NCBI GenBank assembly: GCA_015852425.1
Contig: JAAAIG010000005.1
Location: forward strand, 103,690-152,343
DNA from: Gryganskiella cystojenkinii
Lineage: Eukaryota > Mortierellomycota > Mortierellomycetes > Mortierellales > Mortierellaceae
Length of the DNA: 48,654 nucleotides
Direction: 5' to 3'
The notes beneath the pieces are model-generated. The model was not told the origin of the DNA and searched no databases. It was given only the letters and a program-made list of their open reading frames with translations. The translations under genes were made by a program, and so were the position numbers. Positions within the stretch are counted from its first letter, which is position 1. Each line of letters opens with the position of its first letter. This document shows, one piece after another, positions 10,429 to 21,255 of this stretch.

Positions 10429-11870
10429 GCTTAATTGAGAATGAAATGGACAGTAAGTTGAATAAAATAAAATGATCGTCAAGAGCTGGTCGCCAAGGGC
10501 ATTGTGTACATGTTGAAGTATTGGAGCATTGGCCTCGCTTGTCGGTCTTTTACGGGCAGCCCCACCCAGATGAGATGACGAACGCGTCACTTCGAAAAGT
10601 TTTGGAGGAGGGTCTTTGCAAGCACGGGAACTTTTGTGTGACCATCCGTCCAGCTGACGACTACGATAACGGAGAGGAAAAGAAAAGAAGAACCCCCACC
10701 TTTCCCTCAGAAATTTCTTCTGTCTTCCAGTTCTTCCAAGAATTTTTTTAGCATGACTTTTCTCGCTCATTGCAAGCTTTCGGATTTTCGGCTTTTTCAA
10801 TTTTTCTTTGCATTAAACGATCTAAGTTTTCTTGATAAGAAATAAATAAAACAAAACAGATGGCTTTGCATAATTCATGTAAGGACACCGGCCTTTTCTG
10901 GGCGATACAGAAAATGCGTCGGAGAGGGCTTGGTAAACTTTGGTCAACCTTTTGTTGGTGCTCTGTGCTTCAACAACAACAAAAAAAAATGATTTGAGAG
11001 CCACGTTTGTTCGGTGTTCTCGAACAGGAAGTTCGAGGGTGGTTGGACAGTTGGTCACTTGGCTGATTTAAAAATGTTGAGAACGGCTGTCTTTTTTGAC
11101 GTGTCCCTTTATTTGACCTGAATCACTCCTCCAAATGGTCAAGGTGTTTGACTTACCGCCGAAGAAATATTGTTCTTGGGGTTGGACGCTGTGGATGATG
11201 AAGGAGCGTGAAAAAGAGAATGTCGAGAAAGACAAAAGAAAAAGGAATAAAATGTTTCGTTCCTCCGCGGGCTGCGTTTTGTTGCTCTCAAGGTGTTTCT
11301 CCACAAGAGATATTTTGTTTTTTTGTTACTTCATTTTCCCCCAGCCTTAATCTGTAAGAGACAAAGATATCTAAGCCCAAGAGAAAGAGGGTTGACTTTA
11401 GACAAATAAAAAACAAGTGTGTTCGAGAAAGAAAGAGATGAACAGGATTGTGCGACCCTGGGGAGAACGAGACCCTCCCACAGGAGCCACGGAAAGTGCG
11501 ATGAGAAAATCCTCGCTTGCCTTGTATTTATTCTCCTTTTCTTCTTTTTCTTTTTTCTCTCTCTCTCTTTTTCCTCGTCACGCACTCCCACGTCTTTTTC
11601 TTATTTCCCCACTCTTCTTTCATTTAGGTTAGTCTCATTATTCAGGCATCGAGTGCATGTCTTTGCATTGCTCGTGACATTTCCATTGACTTCCCGCCAT
11701 TTTCACGAAATATGGATACGAAGGTAAATTGCAACCGTGTGAGCTAACACATCAAATAAACTACATGTCTCTTTCGTTTCACGCCTTGGCGCTTGTATAG
11801 GTCCCTGCCCAATTTCCTTTTATCTATCGACAATACTCAGCTCAAAACCAACTCCCCAGAAAACCATTCA
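10429..11870. other. Intergenic before acetyl-CoA synthetase
   Basis: Apart from the F-box scrap at about 10,476-10,660 no coding signal is seen. From about 11,510 the DNA becomes CT-rich and probably carries the synthetase promoter. A possible leader intron runs from GTAAAT at 11,723 to a TATAG acceptor at 11,800, with a CTAAC branch-like site; it would lie in the 5' untranslated region. Confidence 0.5.
10476..10660 (+). pseudogene. C-terminal fragment of another F-box/LRR gene
   Basis: Starting after a TGA, this frame reads VLEHWPRLSVFYGQPHPDEM and then SLRKVLEEGLCKHG. The ends of the two intact F-box proteins here align with it: IKHWPSLSQVWGKLHPDPEKH (34.6 kb gene) and ENWSRRRLVVGVLHPDA (8.8 kb gene), each followed by a short Leu-rich helix. 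Nothing upstream in this frame looks like the rest of the protein. It therefore looks like the tail left after deletion or decay of a tandem copy. It begins about 50 bp after the intact gene's stop codon. Confidence 0.55.
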
Positions 11871-14440
11871 ATGATGACTAGCAATCATGATATTCCCGAG
11901 GAGCAGCTCTACCCAGTCCCCGCGCGTCTCTTGGACGGCAAGGAGTGTCCTACTCCCTACATCTCGTCTCGAGAACAGTACGAACAGATGTACCGTCAGA
12001 GTATCGAGCAACCCGACCAGTTCTTTGGAAAGGTAAAAAAAAAAGAACTGTGCAAATTTACAGAGTTGAAAGAACAAAAAAAAAAAAAATGTTCAAAATT
12101 TCAAAGTTGAAAAAAAAAAAAAAAAAAAAAAAGTGTATGCAAACCTGGGTCTGGACAGATTGGCGCGGAAAGAGACGACGATGATAAAAAAAGACGTGGG
12201 AGAAGAGTTGGGGCTTTTTGCGGTACGTTCTAGACTCCTCCCCTGTGTCCTTTGATTTTTTTTTTTTTTTGTCACAGCGTTGCCCCTTCTTTGTCGATCC
12301 TCTTTTCGATATCAATCAAACAATACAAAAAATTGTGGTTGCTAATTGTTCGAGTGTGTGGGAAGTGGGAATTGAGGCACAATCCCTCAACGATGGCAAA
12401 GTGACCAATCGACCTCGTCTCTCTTTCTCTAACTCTTTTTTACTTTGTTACGCCCAACGAAAAAAAAAATTGTAGATGGCCAACGAGCTCTTATCCTGGT
12501 CCAAGCCTTTCCACACCGTTCATCACGGTGGATTGGAACATGGTGATGTCGCCTGGTTCCTCGAGGGTCAATTGAACGCCTCCTACAACTGTGTCGATCG
12601 CCATGCCATGACGGACCCCAACAAGGTAATTCAAAAGGCTCATCTCTGAATATCATCTTGAAGCGTGACAGAAAAAACCGCTTGCATTTAATTATTGACT
12701 TTTTCTTCCCCTGTGTTCGTTTCATTGTCTCGCTTTGTCTTTCGCAAAAAGATTGCACTTATCTACGAGGCCGATGAACCAAACGAGTCCGAGAACATTA
12801 CGTACGCTGAGCTCCTCCGAAAGGTTTGTCAATTGGCCGGCGCCCTCCGCGCCCGTGGTATCCGCAAAGGGGATACCGTCGCGATTTACATGCCCATGAT
12901 CCCCGAGGCCGTCGTCGCTCTCTTGGCCTGTACCCGTATCGGCGCTCTGCATTCGGTCGTCTTTGCCGGATTCTCCGCCGAAGCCCTTCGCGATCGTGTT
13001 CAGGACGCGTCCTCCCGTCTGGTTTTGACCGCAGATCAGGGTAAACGTGGTGGCAAGACCATCGAGACCAAGAAAATCGTTGACGAGGCCTTGAGATCCT
13101 GTCCGTCTGTCGAGACAGTTCTCGTGGTTCAACGGACTGGTTCCGAGGTCCCCATGACCAAGGGACGTGATTACTGGTGGTCAGAAGAGTGTCTCAAGCA
13201 GCCCATGTACATTGCGCCTGAACCCATGCATTCCGAGGATCCCATGTTCTTGCTCTATACTTCCGGTTCCACGGGTCAACCCAAGGGTGTGATGCACACC
13301 ACAGCTGGTTATCTCTTGGGAGCTGCGATGACGACCAAATACGTCTTTGATTACCATCCCGGTGATATCTTTGCCTGCATGGCCGATGTAGGTTGGATCA
13401 CGGGACACACATATATTGTCTATGGTCCCCTGGCGCTCGGTGCCACCTCCGTCCTGTTCGAGTCGATTCCGACGTATCCTACCCCTTCACGCTACTGGGA
13501 AATGATTGCGAAACACAAGATTACTCAGTTCTATACCGCTCCTACGGCGATTCGAGCGTTGCGTCGTTTGGGCGATGAATGGGTTCAGGGTCATGATCTT
13601 TCCTCGCTCCGTATCCTAGGAACTGTGGGTGAGCCTATTAACCCCGAGGCCTGGCATTGGTACAATGACAAGGTTGGTCAGGGTCGATGCGCTGTCGTTG
13701 ATACCTACTGGCAGACCGAGACTGGCTCTCATATCATTACCCCTCTGCCTGGTGCGATCACGACCAAGCCGGGCTCTGCGACTGTCCCGTTCTTTGGCAT
13801 CGACCTCGCCATTTTGGACCCTGTTACGGGCAAGGAATTGAAGGGCAACGATGTCACAGGTGTCTTGGCCGTCCGCAGAGATTGGCCCTCGATTGCGCGC
13901 ACCATCTATGGAAACCATCAACGGTTCTTGGAGACGTACTTAAAACCTTACCATGGTTTTTACTTCACAGGTGACGGTGCGACCCGAGATAAGGATGGGT
14001 ATATCTGGATCCGCGGTCGTGTTGATGATGTCATCAACGTCTCAGGCCATCGTCTCTCGACAGCCGAGATCGAGTCGGCTCTGATTACGCATCATGCCGT
14101 GGCCGAGACTGCGGTCATTGGTGCGGACGATGAGGTGACGGGTCAATGCATCCATGCCTTTGTTTGTGTGAAACCTGGCATCTCGATCGTGCCTGGTCGA
14201 CCATCAACTTTGGAACTCTCCAAGGAATTGGTCTTGCAAGTTCGCAAGGTCATTGGACCTTTTGCGGCCCCGAAAAAGATTTATCTGGTCGAGGACTTGC
14301 CCAAGACTCGATCCGGTAAATTGATGCGACGCATCTTGAGAAAGATTGTTGCCGGTGAGAGTGATTCTCTGGGAGACATCTCGACCCTTGCGGATCCCTC
14401 AGTCGTCGCGGTTTTGATCGGTAGAGTTGCCTCGGCCTAA
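11871..14440 (+). CDS. ACS1: Acetyl-CoA synthetase (AMP-forming)
   Basis: The enzyme activates acetate to acetyl-CoA via acetyl-AMP, feeding lipid synthesis, histone acetylation and the glyoxylate cycle. Three exons (11,871-12,032; 12,476-12,625; 12,752-14,440) give 666 residues, the normal length. Exon 2 carries the family N-terminal motif [17 protein letters not shown]. Adenylate-forming signatures follow in order: [16 protein letters not shown] (P-loop), [25 protein letters not shown] (acetate/AMP pocket), [19 protein letters not shown] (hinge aspartate) and [16 protein letters not shown]. The C-terminal [13 protein letters not shown] contains the catalytic lysine that deacetylases control in this family. 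ATG 11,871 is followed at once by a second ATG at 11,874; either may be used. Intron 1 is 443 nt, long for this window, and contains A23 and T15 runs. A polyadenylation signal AATAAA lies at 14,521-14,526. Confidence 0.96.
12110..12270 (+). repeat. A23 and T15 homopolymer pair inside ACS intron 1
   Basis: A run of 23 A (12,110-12,132), preceded by a run of 14 A (12,076-12,089), is followed by 15 T (12,256-12,270), all within intron 1 of acetyl-CoA synthetase. In the pre-mRNA the A and U runs could pair and loop out the DNA between them. Such runs are also error-prone in sequencing. Confidence 0.75.
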
Positions 14441-14805
14441 AAGGAATACCTTGCTCGCCGTCTCTCAAAAAATTGAGTTGAACGGTTGGCAACCACCACA
14501 CTCAACAAACGTATTTCTCCAATAAACATACCCCCTCAAAAGACAACACAATTAGCGTAGGAAAGAATAAAAAAATTTAAAGGCAAAAAAAAAAAGAGGT
14601 CCATTAGGCATTAACTCCATTTCTTCCCTTTGTTGGAATTGTTATTCTCAAGAAACATGTCCCTTGGCACGGAGGTTATATTTTAAATGACTTTTTACAA
14701 CTAATGTGCATAGAAAGATGGTATGATACAATATAAGAAAATAAGACGGAAAAATCGAACAAATTAAGAAGCGAGGTGATGGGTTTGTTGTGATTGTAAA
14801 ACTTT
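14441..14805. other. Intergenic between convergent ACS and Zn2Cys6 genes
   Basis: The stretch is A-rich with the ACS polyadenylation signal at 14,521. No coding or RNA gene signal is seen. Confidence 0.6.
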
Positions 14806-17800
14806 TCAAGGCTCTGAGGCGGAAGGTGTAGAGGCCTTGATGACCGACGACGAGGCAGGAGTACCAATGTTCTTGGAGTTGCCGTCATCCTCGTCCTGAT
14901 TGTCATATATGCTCTGGAACCCACCATCGTCCTCGTCGTCTTCCTGCATCTGAGGGATATAAAAAGACTGTTGGTGCTGATGTTGGATAGAAGCTCTATG
15001 TTGTTGGACTTGTTGCTGCTGGGGCAGTTGAGCGATACCACCGACAAACGATCCCTTACGGAGGTGCAAATGCTGCTGTTGCTTCTGATGTTGTTGCTGC
15101 TGCTGTTGTTGCAGTTGCTCAAAAAGGCGGTGCTGTTGTTGAAAGAGGACTTGTTTCTGTCGTTGCATCAACTCTTCAGAAGCACTTAGTTGCTGCTGTT
15201 GGTTCTGAAGCTGTTCTAGTTCCATCTCCGCCTGAGGCGAATCGTTGGCACTGATATTAATGCTTTGAGACGATTGTTGCTGCTGTTGCTGTTGTCGTTG
15301 GGATACGACAGGTGACCAGGAGAAGTCCTCGGCCTTGCTTGGGAGGGTAAAGGAGCCAGATGGGCTTGGCATCCACGTGGATCGGGACATGTCCTGGAAC
15401 ATGGCTGGCTGTTGCTGCTGCTGTTGGTGTTGGTGTTGTTGTTGTTGTTGTTGTTGTTGTTGATGCTGTTGGAGGTACGAAGCCATTTGACTGGCATCGA
15501 TTTGACCTTCTCTGGAGAGACCTATCAACTGATCCAAAGAACCTACGTTCTTCTTCATCAGATTCTCCAAGGATTCGCCCATGCCAAGACCAAACTCCGC
15601 GAATCTATCTTCGCCTTCGCCGATGGTCATGGAGGCATGATGCTGATGCTGAGAGTGGCCATAAGGAAGCATGAAAGGGTGGATCTGCGATTCTTGAGAA
15701 TGTTGTTGATGCTGCTGCTGTTGCTGCTGCTGTTGGTTGACCAGCTCATTATTGGTCATGGCAAACCCACTGACGACACCTTGCATCTGCTGAGTGGCAT
15801 TAGAGTAAGGGAGCTGATGTTGCTGCTGCATCTGGGGCAAATCTTCATAGCTGCCCGTCATACCGCGGGTTGAGACGGATTCCGCACGAGCGGTTCGGGG
15901 TGAAAGCGTTGGCGAAGAATCGGTCGAGGATGATGCTGGAACAACCAGAGAACCATAATTGGCGATCGTTGGATCTGCCAAAGGAATGGCCATGGAGCCG
16001 ATATTGGACATGGGGAACTGTTGCTGATGCTGGAATGGCAAAACTCCCTGGGTGTTACGTTGTTGTTGTTGTTGTTGTTGTTGTGGATGCAAATGTTGCT
16101 GAAACGACAACGAGTCCCGCTGCTGGTGCGCCACATCGAATTGCTGGAGCTGCTGTTGATGAGCAAAGAACTGCTGTTGGTACTGCTGGTAATGTTGCTG
16201 TTGTTGTTGAGGGTAGGCCATGGCTTGATCTTGATGTTCAAACGTGGAGGAAGTTTCCAAAGACGCCGTGGGTGAGGATGCAGCGAGCGTGCTGTTGCTG
16301 TTGTTGTGCACCTGTCCATAAATCGAGTGCGTAATCTCCGGTGTCATGGAAGAGTTGGTCGAGGCTGTGGTGATGACATCATCGCCTGCGCCCATAACCG
16401 GGGTTGTGGCAGTAGGTACGACTGTAGGTGTAGATGGAGTTGTTGCGGAGGATGAGGCAGCGTTGGCGTTGGCCACAGCACGGGCAGCCGCAGCAGAGAC
16501 ACGTTTTTTCCGCGTGGCTTGCTTCTTGCTCGCGGCCTCTGCGATCGCCTGGGGCAACTTTGGTGGCGGTTTTTGTCCAGCGAATCCAGCGGCAACATGT
16601 GGCCGTTTGACAATGGTTTTGTTAGCAGTAGCGTTCGCACGTCTTGCCTCTGCTTTGTTCGCCTTTTTCCAATCCTATGCCATCACAATTGTTATAAAAC
16701 GTGTTAACGAATGTAAATTTGTACAAAGCACTATGCGCTGATACTCATGTACAGCGAGGTAAAAAAAAACCAAGCACGTTTCGTTATCGTTACCTTGGAC
16801 ATCTTTCTTTCCATCTTGACTTTGCTCTCATCGGCGGTATTGGCGAGCGAAGAAACTGATGATGCAGTTTCACCTGAAAGAGACCCAGTCGTCTGAGAAA
16901 TCAAGGCCTTGGCCAGTCGAGTATCTTGAACTGAACTGAGTAGGAGCTCAATACGCTTCATCCGCTCGATATACTCTGCGTGTTGCTGACGAACCTGTGG
17001 TTTCTGCTCATGGTGCTGCTCAGAATGTTCACTCTCCTCCTCGCGAACGGATGAAAGACCGGAAAGTGAACTATTGGACCAAGGTGAGGACAATGCAATC
17101 TTGGAAAGGCGATCCTGGGGTGACATGATCATATCCCGGTTCTGGTGGTGCTGATCGAGACCATGGGTAATGAGAGAAAGACTTTTTTTTCTCTCAGTCT
17201 TGATATCGGCAGACATGTCCTTCGACTGTCTCTTTTGTTGATGCTGCTGCTGCTGATGCTGTTGTTGCTCAGAGTTCAGGTGGCCAAGAGAGGCACTTGA
17301 GCCGTGGGCGATAAACTCAGCAGCGCCGGGGATGACACTGCTCAACAGCGTCTCGATTCGTCGCATACGATCCAAATGCTCCTGGTCTCGCAATCCAGCA
17401 GCGGCCGCGGCCGCAGACATAACAGCAGAACTAAGACCACCAAATCCTTGGAGAGGAGAATTCGCCATGGACAACATCCCGGTCGTACACGAAGAAGTCG
17501 ACCCTGAAGGCGACGATGTCATGTCGTTGAACTCATGCATCCCACCTGTAGCGAGTCCTAATCCTGCGAGCGTCAACGATCCTACCACTGGGGAAAGCGA
17601 AGAATTATCCCCAGCTTTGGAGAAGCCAGCATCGTTATTGCTAATGGAACCATCCTCATCCGAAGTATAAGATGTGACAGAGGAACCGCTCAGTTGAGAA
17701 TTATTACTGCTGCCACGATAAGACTTGCTGGCCCGACGGGATCGACCGTCCGACAGCGTATCGGCTCTGTTCCTCTTGGTGGATTTTCCGGAGGCCAGAG

Positions 17801-19606
17801 AAGCTTGATCATCTTCGTCCGTGACCGAGGTCTTGTCCTCGCTGTTATTAATGTTACCAAGCAAGGCCGCGGCGGGCGAACGAATACACTCACGCTTGGA
17901 ATGTTGACAAGAATTACAAGGTGACTCTCTGTCACATCGAATCTTGCGATACCGACACCAATCGCAAACTAGACAATATTCGATTTACAAAGAGAAGAAA
18001 GAAAGAGAGTTAGAAAATTGCCAACTTTCATCGAACCACTGAGATGGGGAGGTGGAAGGGTCCGACGTGAATAGAAGCATCGAAAACAGGCTCATCGGAG
18101 TAAAAGAAGTACTATGAGGGGCTGCTGCACAGAACGTAACCCGATGGAGAAGGAAAGAGAGATCAAGTGGGAAAAAAAGAACAAAAAGAAACCCCGTTCG
18201 TTCGGCGAAAGTTTGGAGCGGAGATAGAGTCGGATAAAGTTGGGCGATACTCCTCCAGTTGGAGAGTACAGTAGGTACGACGATGATAATTACAGATACG
18301 TTAAGATCGACACTTAAACTCAACCTGCGCAATTGAGGGGGGTGGAAGTCTGGGGGCACCAGCATCCTGCTGCTGTTGCTGTTGTTCTTATTGCTGCTGT
18401 TATATGGTTGTCAGCTAAGGTGCAACCTTTTCGGTACCACACAGTTAACTTTGTGATAGGTAGAACAGACGAGAGCAAATAAAATGACAGTGTGGGGAAA
18501 AATAAATCTCTTCTCCACTCTTTTTCTCTTCACCCGGAAAGGATTCCCCGCACTCGGAGGATCACGAAAACGAAAATCAGAGCGAGAAGAAAAACGCAAA
18601 AAAAAAAAAAGTATCAATGAGGGGTACAAAAAGCCAAATGGGCGCGTGCATGCGTGGGGTGCAGGGGAAGGTGGGGGAAGGTGGGAGATCCGAAAGAGGC
18701 AAGCAACTGTGCTTTCCCTTTTCTTCCCTCGCTTTTTTTTATCTCTCGCTCCGCCCTCTTGTTCTTTTGCTGCATACCTTGGTTAACATTCAATCGTTTC
18801 CGGTAGGCAGCACTGTGGGCAGGGTTGAGGTTTTGAGGGATATATTTCTTCTTGGTCGTTGTCGTTGGAGTCACGGAAGAAGGTGGTGGTTGCATCAACG
18901 ACGGCTGCTGTGGCTGCGGATGCCTCAGCTCCTGCTGGAATCTCGGTAGTGACGTTCCAGAGTGGATTTGAAGCTGTTGATGTTGTTGCTGGAGTTGATC
19001 CAAGTTCAGACCCAGCCCCAGATGATGTTGTTGATTCAGATCGAGCGAGGCTGGGGATCCAGAGGGATATGAATGAAGGTGGTGATGTGAATCCACTCCT
19101 TGACGATGATTGTTGCTTGCAACAAGGCTATTACCGACATCCATTATGCTGTTATGCGCACTCAAGTCGTCGTCGTTGTTGTTGTTGTTAGCCTGGACCA
19201 AGTCCTGGAACGACTTTTCGATCAGGGCTGCAGACATGGGTTCGGAGGTGGGGGGAAGTCCAGAAGGCATGAGCATGGCAGTAGCAGCAGACGTAGCGTC
19301 ATGACCACCAGCGCCAGCGCTCAGCTCTGTGAAAGAAGAAGAGTGGTTATTTGGCGCCGAGTTGGCTGTATTTGATTCGGCAATGTCTTCTTCTGGTGAT
19401 TGTTGCTGGTGCTGCTGCTCTTGTTGCTCGTGATCCTGATGCTGCTCCTCTGGTTGTGCCTGTTCCTGAAGCAAGGGCGATTTTATGGGTGAAGAGGTTG
19501 TCGAGGCATTGGAGGGACTGGAAGAAGAGGCAGAGGAAGAAGAAGAGTTTGCATTCTTCAGGCTCTGCTTTGGATCACGAACACTGGGGAGACCCGAGAA
19601 GGTCAT
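14806..19606 (-). CDS. Zn2Cys6 (GAL4-type) transcription factor, polyglutamine-rich
   Basis: Three minus-strand exons (19,606-18,778; 17,968-16,794; 16,674-14,806) join in frame to 1,290 residues. The first intron splits a GTT codon exactly before the zinc cluster, so no single open frame starting at ATG shows it whole. The cluster, residues 278-304, starts CDWCRYRKIRCD and fits C-x2-C-x6-C-x5-C-x2-C-x6-C, the fungal binuclear zinc DNA-binding domain. Residues 1-276 are Q/S/H-rich and probably disordered. After the cluster come two copies of a helical motif, DRMRRIETLLSSV (about 476-488) and ERMKRIELLLSSV (about 611-623), like the linker/dimerisation helix of this class. A basic patch (KKANKAEARRANATANK) opens exon 3, and the C-terminal third is strongly Q-rich, a likely activation region. 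The usual fungal-specific middle homology region is not seen. Targets are unknown. Its upstream intergenic region is almost 6 kb. Confidence 0.9.
15411..15471 (-). repeat. CAA/CAG trinucleotide tract encoding polyglutamine
   Basis: The plus strand shows a nearly perfect GTT/GCT repeat, read as polyglutamine in the Zn2Cys6 factor. Similar tracts lie at about 15,710-15,735 and 16,063-16,083. They are likely to vary in length between strains. Confidence 0.8.
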
Positions 19607-21221
19607 TGTGGGGTGCGGGGGAAGAGGGTTGACGTCCTTGGGTTATGAAACTGTGTGTTGTGTGGGGTCAAGGGCTGAGGCTCGGTTGGTTTTGCGGGGA
19701 GAAAAAAGTTGAACCAACAACACGCGAGATAAAACAAAAAAGAGGTGTGCGTTGGATAAAGAGAGAGAAGAAGGGTGAAGAGGATTGAGAGTCCCAAAAA
19801 AAAAATTGTTGGCAGGGAGAAAGGGTTGTCAGTGTAAAGTAGAAGAGGAAGAAGGGAAGGGAGAAAGAGAGGTTAAAAACGGTACAACGGCTCTCAATCA
19901 GAATGCTTAAGAGGAGGGAAAGACCCGGGTGCAAAATGGAAAAAAAGGTAACAATGCGAATTGTTTGTTTGGCAACTATATAACAAGTGATGAATGCAAG
20001 AAAAACGACTTCTTGGAGGAAAGAGCGACTGTGCGAAAAACAAGGAATGGAAAACGCGGGTCAACGATGATGAGTTCCAAGAATGAATGAAAGAAAGAAA
20101 AGACAAATGAGCTCCTGCGACTAGAGAAGCGAACAAATGGTTCCTACTCCCAATGTCCTATTGCAAAAAAAAATCGATGCCGAGTTTCGTTTCCTGTTTG
20201 GTCGTCTGCTTTTTCAATCTCAAAGGGCGATTGGCGTTGAATTTGTTTTTTGGAGCCTCTGGGTCTTCAACGCAACCCCTTATTGAACCTTGACGACAGA
20301 TTCGTCAACTCTGTTTCCTTTCTTTGCTCCTTGGTTGGTCAGACAGAAGGAACTGGGTCTGGAGATCAGCATCATCGATTTTGATTTGGAAAAAAAATGA
20401 ACTTTGCTTGGTATTCAGGAACCCCACCTCCAACACTAAAAACCAGTTGGGACGGGGCAGGAGAAAGAACGAAAAAGTCGAAGCAAAAAAAAAAAGGAAC
20501 CGGACGGAGAATTTATTTCAATGTCTGACAGATCGTCCGGAATCGATCTACATATGTTTGTGTCTCTATCTTTCCGAGAAAACAAAGGATTCTGTTAGCC
20601 TTGTCTGCTCAAAGAGAGATAAAAAGAGTATATTTGTCACCCAAAATCGAATACGCGTTTGTCTCTCAGAATAAGAGCGTAGAATAATACACTGCCCGGT
20701 ACCATGCCCAGAGGGGAGGAAGGGAGTCAGATCCGATTATGAACAGTGGACAGAACCTATTACAAGAACCGGACTGTTTTCCCTTCCCCTTGTCTCCGAA
20801 TCACTCTCGTGGGCGATGATCCATTCCCTCCTCCGGTCAACCCTTGCCAAAGCCACAAAAAAAAGAAAAAGACGAAAAAGCATGCAGATGCACACAGCTG
20901 CAGGGTGACGGCGGTGCATCACTGGATCTCTCTTACAATCACGCTCGGGAAGATCAGAGCGCACAGAAATATAAAAAAGAAGGTAAGGGGTGAAAGGGAA
21001 AAGAGGGTCCAGGTCCAGGGAATGGGGTAAGTGATCATGCATCTTGACGACTCCTGCCCCCTCCCCTTTCGTCAGAGTGCATTTTCGCCAGGTCTGTGTA
21101 ACTCCCTTTTGGGAACCTCCGAAGGAGAAGAACCTACTTCCTGGAAGTATCTTTGTGTACCCTGATCAATGACTCTGTAAACCTGCAGAGCATGACTCTC
21201 CTGCTTTGTTTCTCGTTCATA

Positions 21222-21255
21222 TGTTGTTGTTGTTGTTGTTATTGTTGCTGTTGTT
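21222..21255. repeat. TTG trinucleotide microsatellite (noncoding)
   Basis: An imperfect TTG/TGT repeat lies outside any predicted gene, interrupted by ATT and GCT variants. Confidence 0.8.

Noticed and set aside
15400..16220. Trinucleotide arrays as a CRISPR-like or mobile repeat
   Set aside because: They are in-frame polyglutamine codons of the Zn2Cys6 factor, with no spacers of regular length.
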